From: Paenarthrobacter histidinolovorans
GTDB taxonomy: Bacteria; Actinomycetota; Actinomycetes; Actinomycetales; Micrococcaceae
DNA: 64,000 nucleotides
NCBI RefSeq assembly: GCF_014647595.1
Contig: NZ_BMPM01000001.1
Location: forward strand, 620,001 to 684,000
Direction of reading: 5' to 3'
Shown here: one piece after another, positions 45,956-55,251 of the stretch
How positions within the stretch are numbered: position 1 is the stretch's first letter
How the letters are laid out: each line of letters begins with the position of its first letter
Position numbers and translations under genes: made by a program
Notes under the pieces: model-generated
Databases searched by the model: none
Seen by the model: the letters and a program-made list of their open reading frames with translations, nothing else
What the model was told of the DNA's origin: nothing

Positions 45956-46222
45956 TCAGGCTTCTCCGAGGATCCGGCCGGCAAGTTTGGCTTCGAACCT
46001 CTCGGCTTGCTCGGCGGTGATCTGGTTGAGCTGCACAGCCCGCAGAAGATCCGCATGAACACCGTCCATGCGTGCGGTGGCATCGGGAACCGGGCTCAGC
46101 ACGATCGACGCTGCCACGGCCGCCGCAGCTACGGCGCTTGCAGCAGCTACGGCCGCCGTGCCGATTGAACCGGCCGCTGCTGTGGCGGACTTGCTGATGG
46201 ACTGGACGGCCTTGCTGCTCAT
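45956..46222 (-). CDS. Small Ala-rich protein, 88 residues, function unknown
   Basis: An 88-residue protein with an Ala-rich hydrophobic stretch (about residues 8-42, one possible membrane helix or signal) followed by a charged helix QITAEQAERFEAKLAGRIL. CGGAGGA precedes ATG 46222. It diverges from YajQ. I do not recognise a family; a membrane-anchored small protein is the simplest reading. Confidence 0.6.
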   Translation of the reverse strand: MSSKAVQSISKSATAAAGSIGTAAVAAASAVAAAAVAASIVLSPVPDATARMDGVHADLLRAVQLNQITAEQAERFEAKLAGRILGEA

Positions 46223-46405
46223 GCTGATCCTCCGACGATACGTTCTTTCAACTGGTACAACTCTCGGCCACCTACCTCGGTTCCCACCTTGCGTGTGCTG
46301 TGAGCGAACTGTGAAAGACCTCCACCGTCCCAAGTGCCGGCTTCCGTACTAGGCTGGATGCCAGACCCAACCCGCCCTCACAGGGCCCCCAACCTAAGGA
46401 GAGTC

Positions 46406-46897
46406 ATGGCAGGCGAATCCACATTCGACGTCGTCAGCAAGGTAGACAAGCAAGAGGTCGCCAACGCACTGAACCAGTCCCAGAAGGAAATCGCGCAGCG
46501 ATACGACTTCAAGGGCGTCGGCGCAGAGATCGACTTCAGCGGCGAGAAGATCCTGATGAAGGCAAACTCCGAGGACCGCGTCCTTGCAGTCCTGGACGTT
46601 TTCCAGTCCAAGCTCATCAAGCGCGGCATCTCCCTGAAGTCGCTGGACCAGGGCGAGCCCTACCCCTCCGGCAAAGAGTTCCGCCTGGAGTGCACCATCA
46701 AGGAAGGCATCGCGCAGGACATCGCCAAGAAGATCAACAAGATCATCCGCGATGAAGCCCCCAAGTCCGTCAAGTCCCAGATCCAGGGCGACGAACTCCG
46801 CGTGACTTCCAAGTCCCGCGACGACCTTCAGGAGACCATGAACATCCTCAAGAAGTTCGAAGAGGCCGACCTCCAGTTCGTGAACTTCCGCAGCTAA
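46406..46897 (+). CDS. yajQ: YajQ family nucleotide-binding protein (UPF0234)
   Basis: A 163-residue protein matching the family from end to end: STFDVVSKVDKQEVANALNQ at the N-terminus, DFKGVGAEIDF and the C-terminal DDLQETMNILKKFEEADLQF. YajQ proteins have two ferredoxin-like domains and bind nucleotides, in some bacteria cyclic di-GMP. AAGGAG precedes the ATG. A strong terminator follows. Confidence 0.95.
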   Translation: MAGESTFDVVSKVDKQEVANALNQSQKEIAQRYDFKGVGAEIDFSGEKILMKANSEDRVLAVLDVFQSKLIKRGISLKSLDQGEPYPSGKEFRLECTIKEGIAQDIAKKINKIIRDEAPKSVKSQIQGDELRVTSKSRDDLQETMNILKKFEEADLQFVNFRS

Positions 46898-46915
46898 CGC
46901 AGCCGGCAACAGCAA

Positions 46916-46967
46916 GCAAAAAGCCGGGATACGCGCCCCATCAGGGCGGCGCATCCCGGCTTTTTGC
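46916..46967 (+). terminator. Rho-independent terminator after yajQ
   Basis: GCAAAAAGCCGGGAT (46916-46930) pairs with ATCCCGGCTTTTTGC at the other end, with the T tract forming part of the stem, 19 bases after the stop codon. Confidence 0.9.
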
Positions 46968-47022
46968 TGCCCGTAACTACAGCGACTGTCGTAATGGACG
47001 GGAAAATTAGAGCACGATTAGT

Positions 47023-47070
47023 TTGCGTAATAGCCGCGGCACAGTATTCTTCTTCCTTAGGCGAGCCTAA
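47023..47070 (+). promoter_or_regulatory. efeUOB promoter with iron-box-like palindrome
   Basis: TTGCGT (47023-47028) and TATTCT (47045-47050) are 16 bases apart. TTAGGCGAGCCTAA (47057-47070), a perfect palindrome, lies just downstream and resembles the core of DtxR/IdeR iron boxes. Iron-dependent repression is inferred. Confidence 0.6.
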
Positions 47071-47102
47071 GTACGGCTCCCCTTAGCGAAAGAACACTCC
47101 AC

Positions 47103-47957
47103 ATGACCGCCAACTTCCTGATCGGCCTGCGTGAAGGCCTCGAGGCCTCACTCATCGTGGTCCTCCTGATGGCCTACCTCATCAAGACCGGGCGGCGGCA
47201 CCTGATCCCGCGCCTCTGGATCGGCGTGGGCATCGCCATCGCACTTTCCTTCGGCTTCGGCGCACTGCTGACCTTCGGACCCCGTGGTCTGACCTTCGAG
47301 GCACAGGAAGCGATCGGCGGAGGACTGTCGATCGTTGCAGTGGCATTGGTGACCTGGATGGTCTTCTGGATGGCCAAGACCGCCCGCAGCCTGGGCGGCG
47401 AACTCCGCTCCCAGGTGGACAAAGCGGCCGACGGCGCCGCATGGGGCCTCGTGCTCGTGGCCGCACTGGCCGTTGGCCGTGAAGGGCTCGAAACCGCACT
47501 CTTCATCTGGGCCGCAGCCCAGGCCACCGGCGAAACAACCCTTCCCCTGCTCGGCGCGCTGCTTGGCCTGGTTACTGCCGCGGGACTGGGATACTTGCTG
47601 CACCGGGGTGTCCTCAAGGTCAACCTGGGCCGCTTCTTCACCTGGACCGGAGTGGGCCTCATCGTCATTGCAGGCGGAGTGCTGGCCTACGGCGTCCACG
47701 ACCTCCAGGAAGCCGGCATCCTCCCAGGCCTGCATAACCTGGCCTTCGACGTCTCAGCCGCCATCCCGCCGTCGTCCTGGTACGGCACCCTGCTCAAGGG
47801 CACCCTGAACTTCTCCCCCGCCACCACCTGGCTGGAAGCGGCAGCGTGGCTGCTGTACGTAATCCCCGTCCTGACCCTGTACATCCGGGCCAACCGTTCC
47901 TCAACGCCCAGAGCCGCCAGCACCATCTCAGCTCCCGCTGTTGCAACACAGCCCTAA
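47103..47957 (+). CDS. efeU: Iron permease EfeU (FTR1 family)
   Basis: A 284-residue integral membrane protein with seven predicted helices and two REGLE motifs, [11 protein letters not shown] near the N-terminus and [10 protein letters not shown] in the middle, which carry the iron-ligand glutamates of FTR1 permeases. It moves iron across the cytoplasmic membrane. It is the first gene of efeUOB. Confidence 0.94.
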   Translation: MTANFLIGLREGLEASLIVVLLMAYLIKTGRRHLIPRLWIGVGIAIALSFGFGALLTFGPRGLTFEAQEAIGGGLSIVAVALVTWMVFWMAKTARSLGGELRSQVDKAADGAAWGLVLVAALAVGREGLETALFIWAAAQATGETTLPLLGALLGLVTAAGLGYLLHRGVLKVNLGRFFTWTGVGLIVIAGGVLAYGVHDLQEAGILPGLHNLAFDVSAAIPPSSWYGTLLKGTLNFSPATTWLEAAAWLLYVIPVLTLYIRANRSSTPRAASTISAPAVATQP

Positions 47958-48015
47958 GGCCCCATCCCCCAAGCCGCCGGGCCACCCGCATTCTCCGTAG
48001 ACAAAGGATTCACCC

Positions 48016-49188
48016 ATGCCCGTTTCACCGAAACTTCGTAAGACCCTTGCCGTGATCGGTGCGGCCGCAGCAGTGCCCTTGGTCCTTGCGGGGTGCACCG
48101 ACAACACGAAGACCACCGCTGCCGCGGATGGCCCCATCCAGGTCAGCAGCACGGCCAGCGAATGCAAGGTGTCCGCCTCCACGGCACCGAGTGGCAACCT
48201 CACTTTCGCGGTGAAGAACGAAGGCACCGAGGTAACAGAGTTCTACCTGCTGGCAGAGGATGGGCTGCGGATCCTCGGCGAAGTAGAGAACATCGGGCCC
48301 GGCATCACCCGCAACCTGGTGGTCACAGCACCGGCCGGCAAATACAACACCGCGTGCAAGCCAGGCATGCAGGGCGACGGTATCCGCGCTTCCTTCGAGG
48401 TCACCGAGTCCGGCAACAAGCCCAGCGTCGACGCCGATTTCCAGAAGCTCCTGGACACCGGAACCCAGCAGTACGCAGCCTACGTCAAGGACCAGACCGA
48501 ACAGCTCGTCACCGGAACCAAGGCCTTCGCGGATGCCTTCGCTGCCGGGGATGCAGCCAAGGCACGCGATCTTTACGCAGCCACTCGCATGCACTGGGAG
48601 CGGATCGAGCCCGTGGCCGAGTCGTTCGGCGACCTCGACCCGAAACTGGACGCGCGTGAAGCCGATCTCGAACCAGGACAGGAATGGACCGGATGGCACC
48701 GCGCCGAAAAGGACCTCTTCCCGCCCACCGGCTACACGGCCATGACCGCCGCTGAGCGCACCGCCATTTCCAAGCAATTGGTGGCCGACACCGAAGACCT
48801 CGCCACCCGCACGCGCACCGTTGAACTCACGGCGGACAAACTGGGCAACGGCGCCAAGGAACTCCTTGACGAAGTAGCCACCGGCAAGGTGACCGGCGAA
48901 GAGGAAATCTGGTCGCACACGGACATCTGGGACTTCCAGGCCAACGTTGATGGCGCCCGGATCGCCTTCGAGAGCCTGAAGCCTGCTTTGGAGCAGAAAG
49001 ACGCAGAGCTCTCCAAGTCCCTGGACGACAAGTTTGCCGCCCTCCAGGCCGAACTGAAGAAGCACGCCAAGGGCGACGGCTTCACGTACTACAACGAGCT
49101 CAGCCCGGAGCAGGTCCAGGGACTGGCATCGCTGGTTGACTCGCTGGGTGAGCCCCTCTCCAAGCTCACTTCAGCCGTGGTTCTGTGA
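48016..49188 (+). CDS. efeO: EfeO periplasmic/lipoprotein iron-binding component
   Basis: A 390-residue protein with a lipobox (VPLVLAGC, Cys about residue 27), an N-terminal cupredoxin-like domain (residues about 35-125) and a C-terminal imelysin/M75 domain with the metal-binding HxxE of WTGWHRAEKDLF. It delivers iron to EfeU and works with EfeB. Full normal layout. Confidence 0.94.
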   Translation: MPVSPKLRKTLAVIGAAAAVPLVLAGCTDNTKTTAAADGPIQVSSTASECKVSASTAPSGNLTFAVKNEGTEVTEFYLLAEDGLRILGEVENIGPGITRNLVVTAPAGKYNTACKPGMQGDGIRASFEVTESGNKPSVDADFQKLLDTGTQQYAAYVKDQTEQLVTGTKAFADAFAAGDAAKARDLYAATRMHWERIEPVAESFGDLDPKLDAREADLEPGQEWTGWHRAEKDLFPPTGYTAMTAAERTAISKQLVADTEDLATRTRTVELTADKLGNGAKELLDEVATGKVTGEEEIWSHTDIWDFQANVDGARIAFESLKPALEQKDAELSKSLDDKFAALQAELKKHAKGDGFTYYNELSPEQVQGLASLVDSLGEPLSKLTSAVVL

Positions 49189-50594
49189 GCGGCTGCCCCT
49201 TCGGGCACACCGGTGACGCCGCCGACGTCGAGCGTTCCGGTGAGCCGAACGACGTCGTAAAGTCCCGGGAGGCGTCCGACGGCGGCGCAGCGGCTGCCGC
49301 TGGAAGCGGCACCGCGCGGATGTCGCGCCGTGGCCTGCTGTCTCTGGCGGGCGTCGGCGGGGCCGGAGCCGTTGCCGGACTGGCCGCCGGTTTCCTGGGC
49401 CACGACGCCGTGACAGCGAACGCGGCATCAGCCTCCGTACCCACTGCCGCCGAAGCAGTAGTTCCATTCTTTGGCGACCACCAGGCAGGCATCACGACAC
49501 CTGCCCAGGACCGTCTTCATATGGCCGCGTTCGATGTAACCACCGAGGACCGCAAAGAACTCATCAAGCTGCTCAAGGACTGGACCGCCGCAGCGCAGGC
49601 CATGGCCGCAGGTGATCCCACCGGCAAGACCGGCGCCGTCGATGGCCCTTATGACGCCCCACCGGAAGACACCGGTGAGGCCTTGGACCTGGCGGCCTCG
49701 AAACTCACTCTGACCTTTGGCTTTGGGGCCGGACTGTTCGAGAAGGACGGCAAAGTCCGGTTCGGACTGGACGGGCGGCGGCCGGAGGCCTTGATCGATC
49801 TTCCCCATTTTCCAGGCGACGACCTTCAGCCGGGGCGCACAGGCGGTGACATCGTGGTGCAGGCCTGCGCGGATGACCCGCAGGTTGCCGTCCACGCGAT
49901 CCGTAACCTGGCAAGGATCGGATTCGGAAAGGTCCGCGTCCGCTGGTCCCAGCTCGGCTTCGGACGCACCTCCTCAACGTCCCGGGCGCAGGTGACTCCC
50001 CGCAACCTCTTCGGTTTCAAGGACGGCACCAACAACCTCAAGGTCGAGGACAACGCACTGCTGGACGAGCACGTGTGGGTGGCGCCCGGTGGTCCGGCGT
50101 CCGAGCAGTGGATGGCCGGCGGCAGCTATTTGGTGGCCCGTCGGATCCAGATGCACATCGAAATCTGGGACCGCACCTCGCTGCGGGAGCAGGAAGGACT
50201 GATCGGGCGCACCAAGGGAGCCGGCGCTCCTTTGTCGGGCGGAGATGAGTTCACCACGCCGGACTTTGCCATGGCGGGCCGTAATGGGGAACCGTTGATT
50301 CCGATGGACTCACACATGCGGCTGGCCCATCCGGACCAGAACAACGGAGTGCGGATGCTGCGCCGCGGTTACAACTTCACGGATGGTTCAGACGGCCTGG
50401 GACACCTCGACGCCGGGCTGTTCTTCATCGCTTTCGTGAAGGATCCGCGGACGCACTACGTGCCCATGCAACTGGCGCTGGCCAAGGGCGACACGTTGTC
50501 CGTGGAGTACCTGAAGCACACAGGTTCGGGCCTTTTTGCGGTGCCCCCCGGAGTGCAAGCGGGTGGATACATCGGCGAAGGGCTGTTCCCGTAG
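49185..50594 (+). CDS. efeB: EfeB, Tat-exported Dyp-type haem peroxidase
   Basis: A 469-residue haem peroxidase with a Tat signal (MSRRGLLSLAGVGGAGAVAG, about residues 46-70) after a longer N-terminal extension. The GFKDGTNNL motif with its catalytic Asp and the proximal His region of MDSHMRLAHP are present. It oxidises Fe2+ outside the membrane or takes iron from haem for EfeO/EfeU. GTG 49185 overlaps the efeO TGA; an in-frame ATG at MSRRGLL would give a normal signal length. The gene closes the operon. Confidence 0.93.
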   Translation: MSGCPFGHTGDAADVERSGEPNDVVKSREASDGGAAAAAGSGTARMSRRGLLSLAGVGGAGAVAGLAAGFLGHDAVTANAASASVPTAAEAVVPFFGDHQAGITTPAQDRLHMAAFDVTTEDRKELIKLLKDWTAAAQAMAAGDPTGKTGAVDGPYDAPPEDTGEALDLAASKLTLTFGFGAGLFEKDGKVRFGLDGRRPEALIDLPHFPGDDLQPGRTGGDIVVQACADDPQVAVHAIRNLARIGFGKVRVRWSQLGFGRTSSTSRAQVTPRNLFGFKDGTNNLKVEDNALLDEHVWVAPGGPASEQWMAGGSYLVARRIQMHIEIWDRTSLREQEGLIGRTKGAGAPLSGGDEFTTPDFAMAGRNGEPLIPMDSHMRLAHPDQNNGVRMLRRGYNFTDGSDGLGHLDAGLFFIAFVKDPRTHYVPMQLALAKGDTLSVEYLKHTGSGLFAVPPGVQAGGYIGEGLFP

Positions 50595-50698
50595 CAGTCT
50601 CTACGCTGCCCAAGGCCAATTCCAACGGCATCTTCTGATTCGGCACGCGGAGCACCGAAAACGACCCCCGGCGCCAACAGTGCACAGCCCTGCTCACC

Positions 50699-51018
50699 GT
50701 GCACACCTCCTTCCAGGCGGAGATCTCTCCCGCCTATAACGAGGTCCTCAATGAGATCGCCGGACGGATCAGGGAATCCTCAAGCATCGGCAGATCGGAC
50801 ATCGGTGCGCTGGCCTTCTGTACGCGGCTCCGGGCGGATACCCCTTGGGTCACGGAGATCATGTGGTTGCCCGAGCGCCACACGTCCGGGCAACCACAGC
50901 CAAGGCCGTGGCCGCCGTCTATGACCCTGCTGTGACGACTCCTCAGGCTGCTTCCAACGGCCGTCGTGCGCTGTCTTGCCTCCCGGGATTCAGCGCAGGA
51001 ATTAAAGAACTTTCATAA
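50699..51018 (+). pseudogene. Frameshifted remnant of a hypothetical protein gene
   Basis: Frame 2 reads HTSFQAEISPAYNEVLNEIA, GRIRESSSIGRSDIGALAFC and TPWVTEIMWLPE, then loses sense near 50870-50884; frame 1 continues with VRATTAKAVAAVYDP and RALSCLPGF up to TAA at 51016. The pieces recall small hypothetical proteins of actinobacteria with an SIGRSDIGALAFW-type motif, from memory only. No start codon with a ribosome site is seen. The 50595-51067 interval otherwise holds nothing recognisable. Confidence 0.5.
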
Positions 51019-51031
51019 ATTTTGCGAAATT

Positions 51032-51061
51032 ATGGAACCTTTTGCCTCCTCGCGGACACTA
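51032..51061 (+). promoter_or_regulatory. Candidate ECF-type promoter of the sigma factor gene
   Basis: GGAACC followed after about 17 bases by CACTAC, just ahead of the sigma gene start, resembles the GGAAC/-10 layout of ECF-dependent promoters. It lies in a short AT-rich stretch. Autoregulation is a guess. Confidence 0.35.
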
Positions 51062-51067
51062 CAGGTT

Positions 51068-51661
51068 ATGGGGAACATGGGATCTCAAGATGCCGGTTTG
51101 TGGGCACGGAGTCTGGCCGGTGACGGCGCAGCGTTCGGCGCGCTGTTCGATCGGCACCGCGACAGGGTTTTCCGGCATGCGTACCGCCTCTGCGGCAATC
51201 GCCACACATCCGAAGACATCTTGGCAACGGCATTCCTTGAGCTGTGGAAGAAACGCCGGAAGGTCGTTCTGGTGGAACACTCCATCCTTCCCTGGCTTTT
51301 GGTGACAACAACCAATGTCGCCCGGAATACCAACAGGGCATCCACCAGGTATCGAAGAATGCTCGACTCGTTGCCACGGCAGGACGAAGCCCAGGTAGAC
51401 AGTGGCGAAGCTACATACTTTCAGTCTGTGCTGGATCAAGACGTTGTTGACGCCCTGAAGACTCTCGGCTCAATCGATCTCCATTTGATCAGCCTTGTTG
51501 TCTTCGAAGAGTATTCGGTGAATGCGGCTGCGGAACTCCTGAATCTTTCACCAGCCGCCGCCAAGAGCCGGATGCACCGTGCCCGCTCGAAGATCAAGGA
51601 TGTCCTGCAACCGAAGCCAGCACCCCCTTCTCAATTTGTCATGGAAGGAAACGGATCATGA
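51068..51661 (+). CDS. ECF-type RNA polymerase sigma factor
   Basis: A 197-residue sigma-70 family protein with region 2 (DRHRDRVFRHAYRLCGN and SEDILATAFLELWKKR) and region 4 (EEYSVNAAAELLNLS then AAAKSRMHRARSKI). Regions 1 and 3 are missing, which is the ECF layout. It recruits polymerase to a stress-type regulon. The start at 51068 is not certain. Its stop overlaps the ATG of the membrane partner (51658-51661), the usual arrangement for a sigma/anti-sigma pair. Confidence 0.88.
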   Translation: MGNMGSQDAGLWARSLAGDGAAFGALFDRHRDRVFRHAYRLCGNRHTSEDILATAFLELWKKRRKVVLVEHSILPWLLVTTTNVARNTNRASTRYRRMLDSLPRQDEAQVDSGEATYFQSVLDQDVVDALKTLGSIDLHLISLVVFEEYSVNAAAELLNLSPAAAKSRMHRARSKIKDVLQPKPAPPSQFVMEGNGS

Positions 51662-52506
51662 GCGATCTCAAAGTCGACGAGAGCTTCAGTCAGGCATTAC
51701 GCGCTGAGCTGGTTTCCCGGGTCAACAAGACAGCCTCCGCCCGGCCTCGAAAAGCCGCGCGTTGGTGGCTTGGTGCAGGTGTGTTCGCCGGTGCCGTGGT
51801 GCTTGGTGGAGTCGGAGCAACTGCAGCCGGTCTTCTGAACATCCCTGGAGCGCCAATCGTCACCCCCTTGGGTACCCCAACGACCGAATCCCATACCGGT
51901 CCGGCCACCATCGATTTAGGTACGGCGCCGAAAGAAGCCAAGGCTATCCGACTGGAGATGACGTGTCTGACAACTGGCTCCTGGGCCTACGAATCAGGGG
52001 CGACCAGTACGTGCAAGCAACATGACCTTGAAGGACGTGGCGCCACCACCAGGTTCCAGCTTCCTGTCGCTCCCGGCAAAGAGACTACGACCATCAACAC
52101 CCAAGCGCAGAGCCAGTGGCGACTGACCTGGACCTTTGTCGACGTAGAGTCGACCGACTGGGCCACAAATGCGAACGGAGAAACCTACGGGGCTGAGAAC
52201 GAAAATGGGCAACCAGAATTGGTTGCTGTGAAAGCCACCAACGGACAGTTCGGGTATGTCAGAAAAGCCGAACTGGATGACGCCACAGGAGTGTCCATGA
52301 TGCAAACGTTCAGGACCCCTGAGGAGGCCTTGGCCTGGCAGGCAGAACGCCAAGGAAAGAGTTACGCGATCCCCGTCTACGACCCTGATGGGACAACCGT
52401 GGTCGGTGAATTCATCGTTCAAGACGGCAATGGGCATATTGTGGAGACAGACGGGAACGGGCACGTATTGGAACCAGACATGCTGGCGTCCGAGATACCT
52501 CAGTAG
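51658..52506 (+). CDS. Single-pass membrane protein, putative anti-sigma partner of the ECF factor
   Basis: A 282-residue protein with a short cytoplasmic N-terminus (about 35 residues, DESFSQALRAELVSRVNKTA), one membrane helix (about 36-58, WWLGAGVFAGAVVLGG) and an outside domain of about 220 residues with two Cys (CLTTG and CKQHD). The domain ends in GNGHIVETDGNGHVLEPDM. The zinc-binding HxxxCxxC motif of classical anti-sigma factors is absent. The ATGA overlap with the sigma gene argues for a partner role; sensing of an envelope signal is inferred. Confidence 0.65.
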   Translation: MSDLKVDESFSQALRAELVSRVNKTASARPRKAARWWLGAGVFAGAVVLGGVGATAAGLLNIPGAPIVTPLGTPTTESHTGPATIDLGTAPKEAKAIRLEMTCLTTGSWAYESGATSTCKQHDLEGRGATTRFQLPVAPGKETTTINTQAQSQWRLTWTFVDVESTDWATNANGETYGAENENGQPELVAVKATNGQFGYVRKAELDDATGVSMMQTFRTPEEALAWQAERQGKSYAIPVYDPDGTTVVGEFIVQDGNGHIVETDGNGHVLEPDMLASEIPQ

Positions 52507-52934
52507 CCGTACTGTCATAGAAACACAGCCGGTCGAAACCAAACTAATTCTCTATTGCCCCCCGTTTATTAAGTTTTCCCTCAATGCGATCCTCCTTATC
52601 GGATCACAAGATCATTTTCTGCTCCATTAGAGATGTGCTGCGAGCATTTGCTGAAGCAATCGTTCGAGCCGTCTTTCACGTGGGTGAGGATGGTTCTCTT
52701 GACATGGATTCATCCGAATTTAATGAACTCGCGGCAGAGATGAACCCAAACGCAAACTATTGGTCAACTGTTTAGTCACGTCACTGCCGGAACGCTTCTG
52801 ACAGCGTGGCTTGGCCACGGGACTTGATGAGGAGATCCGTCAGCGGCTCCCCCCATAACGGAGCAGCGCGGCGCGCAGAACAAAGCAAGTAGCACCACTG
52901 CGCTGTCTCCGCCAAGCTTCTTGCTTCAATCAGG
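52507..52934. other. 428-base gap, lower GC, no confident gene
   Basis: A 63-codon open frame (52584-52775, with a FNELAAEMNPNANYWSTV end) is visible but lacks a ribosome site and known relatives. The stretch is visibly richer in A and T than its surroundings. Nothing else is recognised. Confidence 0.35.
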
Positions 52935-53804
52935 TCAGGCGAGCGGGCGTCCTGCCATGCCCTCCAGCCGGCTGATGCGTTCCTTCATGGGCGGGTGGGT
53001 GGAGAACATGCGCCGCATCCCGCCGCCACGGAACGGGTTGGCGATCATGAGATGCGAGGCATTGACCAGCCGCTGGTCTTGCGGAAGCGGCAACTGGCTC
53101 ACCCCCGACTCGATCTTGCGCAGCGCCGAGGCCAGCGCCAGCGGGTCGCCAGTGAGTTCTGCACCGTCCTCGTCGGCGTCGAATTCGCGGGTCCGGGAGA
53201 TCGCCATCTGGATGAGCGAGGCAGCAAAGGGCGCCAGCAGTGCCATGGCGATGGTGGCCAGGGGGTTCGCGTTGCGCCGGTCACCGCCCCCGAAGATCAG
53301 CAGCATCTGGCCCACGGACGTGATGACACCGGCCACGGCCGCGGCCACCGAGGACGTCAGGATGTCGCGGTTGTACACGTGCATCAGCTCATGGCCCAGC
53401 ACACCCCTGAGTTCGCGGGCGTCCAACAGGTGCAGGATCCCTTCAGTGCAGCACACAGCCGCGTTCTTGGGGTTCCGGCCCGTGGCGAAGGCATTGGGCG
53501 TCATGGTGGGTGAGAGGTAGATCCGTGGCATGGGCTTGTTCGCCCGCACGGAAAGCTCCCTGACGATCTGGTACAGCTGGGGTGCCTGGACCTCAGTGAC
53601 CGGGTAAGCAGCCATGGAACGGATGGCGATCTTGTCGCTGTTCCAATAGCCATACGCGGTAGTGCCGACGCCGATCAGGGCCATGATCCAGATGGGCGCA
53701 GTGCTCCGGGTTCCTGCGGCAATGATGGCACCCAAACCCAACAACACCGCCCACAGCACACCGAACAATGCCGCGGTCTTGAGTCCATTGTTGTGTTTAT
53801 GCAC
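52935..53804 (-). CDS. htpX: HtpX-like membrane zinc metalloprotease (M48)
   Basis: A 289-residue M48 peptidase with two N-terminal membrane helices (about 10-30 and 33-52), the zinc site LGHELMHVYNRD (HExxH) and a third Glu in RTREFDADEDGAEL. Two further hydrophobic segments follow the active site. It degrades misfolded membrane proteins. The GTG start at 53804 is preceded by a purine-rich GAGAACGAGAG. It stands alone. Confidence 0.92.
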   Translation of the reverse strand: MHKHNNGLKTAALFGVLWAVLLGLGAIIAAGTRSTAPIWIMALIGVGTTAYGYWNSDKIAIRSMAAYPVTEVQAPQLYQIVRELSVRANKPMPRIYLSPTMTPNAFATGRNPKNAAVCCTEGILHLLDARELRGVLGHELMHVYNRDILTSSVAAAVAGVITSVGQMLLIFGGGDRRNANPLATIAMALLAPFAASLIQMAISRTREFDADEDGAELTGDPLALASALRKIESGVSQLPLPQDQRLVNASHLMIANPFRGGGMRRMFSTHPPMKERISRLEGMAGRPLA

Positions 53805-53922
53805 GTTGCTCTCGTTCTCTTTCTTCGGCTCTGGTCTCTTCGGTTCCGGCAGGGGCCGTCACCCGTTTAACGCCGACGCCGCCCGCCATGTTCCGCTGTA
53901 GGGTGACCCGGCTGACGGGCGT

Positions 53923-55194
53923 TCAGGGCACCGGGTGCTTTGAATCGTAGGCCACGAAGCCGGGTTGGAGACGGGACGCGAGCCACGCCAGGGCAATGCA
54001 CAAAAGTCCACCGAGCAGCAGCACCCCACCTTCGCTGAGGAACTGTGTCACTCCGCCGGCAAGCATGTCCCCCACCCGGGGTCCGCCCGCTACCACCACA
54101 ATGAATACCCCCTGCAATCGCCCGCGCAGATGGTCCGGGGTGGCCGCTTGGAGAATGGTGGTCCGGAAAACAGCACTGACCGAATCCGAAATACCGGCCA
54201 GCGCACAGCAGAACGCAGCTGGTATTAGCCACGGCGTGGTGCCATTGCGTCCAGCATCAGCCGCCAGGAGCACCACCAGTCCAAAGCCGGCGATTGAGGC
54301 GCCCCACCCCATCACGGACCACACCACCGCGCTGCCCTGCCGGCGTACCCTTCCCAAAGGCCCCGAGAAGAGGCCTGCAAGAAACGCCCCTACAGCCGTT
54401 GAGGCAAGCAGCACCCCAACTGTGGTCTCACCGCCACCGATCATCACGGCGCCGATGGCGGGCATCAGTGCCCGGGGTTGCGCGCAGATCATGGCGATGA
54501 GGTCGATGATGAAGGTCATGCGGACGTTGGGCCGGCCGCCAAGGAAGCGGAAGCCTTCCACCACCGAGCGGAACCCGGGCCGCACGGCATCTTTGGAGGG
54601 CGGCAGCGGCGGCAGTCTGAAAAGCCCCCAGAGCGCGAACGTGAAGCTGATGACATCAATCGTGTAGGTCCAGCCAAAGCCAATGGTTGCAACGAGCACC
54701 CCGGCCAATAGAGGTCCGGCGGTCATCGAGAGGCCAAAGGTCAGCATGCTCAAGGCATTGGCAGCGGGCAGCAGGTCCTTGCGGACCAGGAGTGGAATGA
54801 TGGCGCTCCGGGCAGGCCCGTTGATGCCTTGCGCGCCGCTTTGGATGGCTACCAACGCGTAAAGAACCCAGATGTTGCCGAGCCCGAGCCAGGCTTGCAT
54901 GGCCAGGCCGGCTGTGGAGGCCCATAGGACGAGGGATGCGATCAGGGCCACTTTGCGGCGGTCGTAGGCATCGGAGATGGATCCGCCGTAAAGGCCGGAG
55001 ATCACCAGGGGAATCAACGCGAAGATGCCCAGGAGCCCTACGTAGAAGCTTTCCTGGGTCAGCCGGTACACCTCCAGGCTGACGGCCACGAGGGTCAGTT
55101 GGGTGCCGATGGCGGCAACGGACGCCCCCAGCCAGAGACGACGAAAAGCAGGACTCTCCTTGAGGGGAGTGATATCTGCCAGTAGTTTTGCCAC
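53923..55194 (-). CDS. MFS transporter, multidrug or siderophore exporter type
   Basis: A 423-residue protein with about 11 to 12 hydrophobic segments and SLEVYRLTQESFYVGLLGIF plus GLYGGSISDAYDRRKVAL, the motif A region after helix 2. Closest to EntS-like exporters of the MFS_3 group; substrate unknown. GTG 55194 is supported by TAGGGT 6 bases upstream (leaderless). It diverges from the hypothetical gene at 55252. Confidence 0.87.
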   Translation of the reverse strand: MAKLLADITPLKESPAFRRLWLGASVAAIGTQLTLVAVSLEVYRLTQESFYVGLLGIFALIPLVISGLYGGSISDAYDRRKVALIASLVLWASTAGLAMQAWLGLGNIWVLYALVAIQSGAQGINGPARSAIIPLLVRKDLLPAANALSMLTFGLSMTAGPLLAGVLVATIGFGWTYTIDVISFTFALWGLFRLPPLPPSKDAVRPGFRSVVEGFRFLGGRPNVRMTFIIDLIAMICAQPRALMPAIGAVMIGGGETTVGVLLASTAVGAFLAGLFSGPLGRVRRQGSAVVWSVMGWGASIAGFGLVVLLAADAGRNGTTPWLIPAAFCCALAGISDSVSAVFRTTILQAATPDHLRGRLQGVFIVVVAGGPRVGDMLAGGVTQFLSEGGVLLLGGLLCIALAWLASRLQPGFVAYDSKHPVP

Positions 55195-55251
55195 CGTCCA
55201 ACCCTAACCAGCGCCACGGCTTGGTAGGCTCACCCCGGGGAAGGAGTTGAC

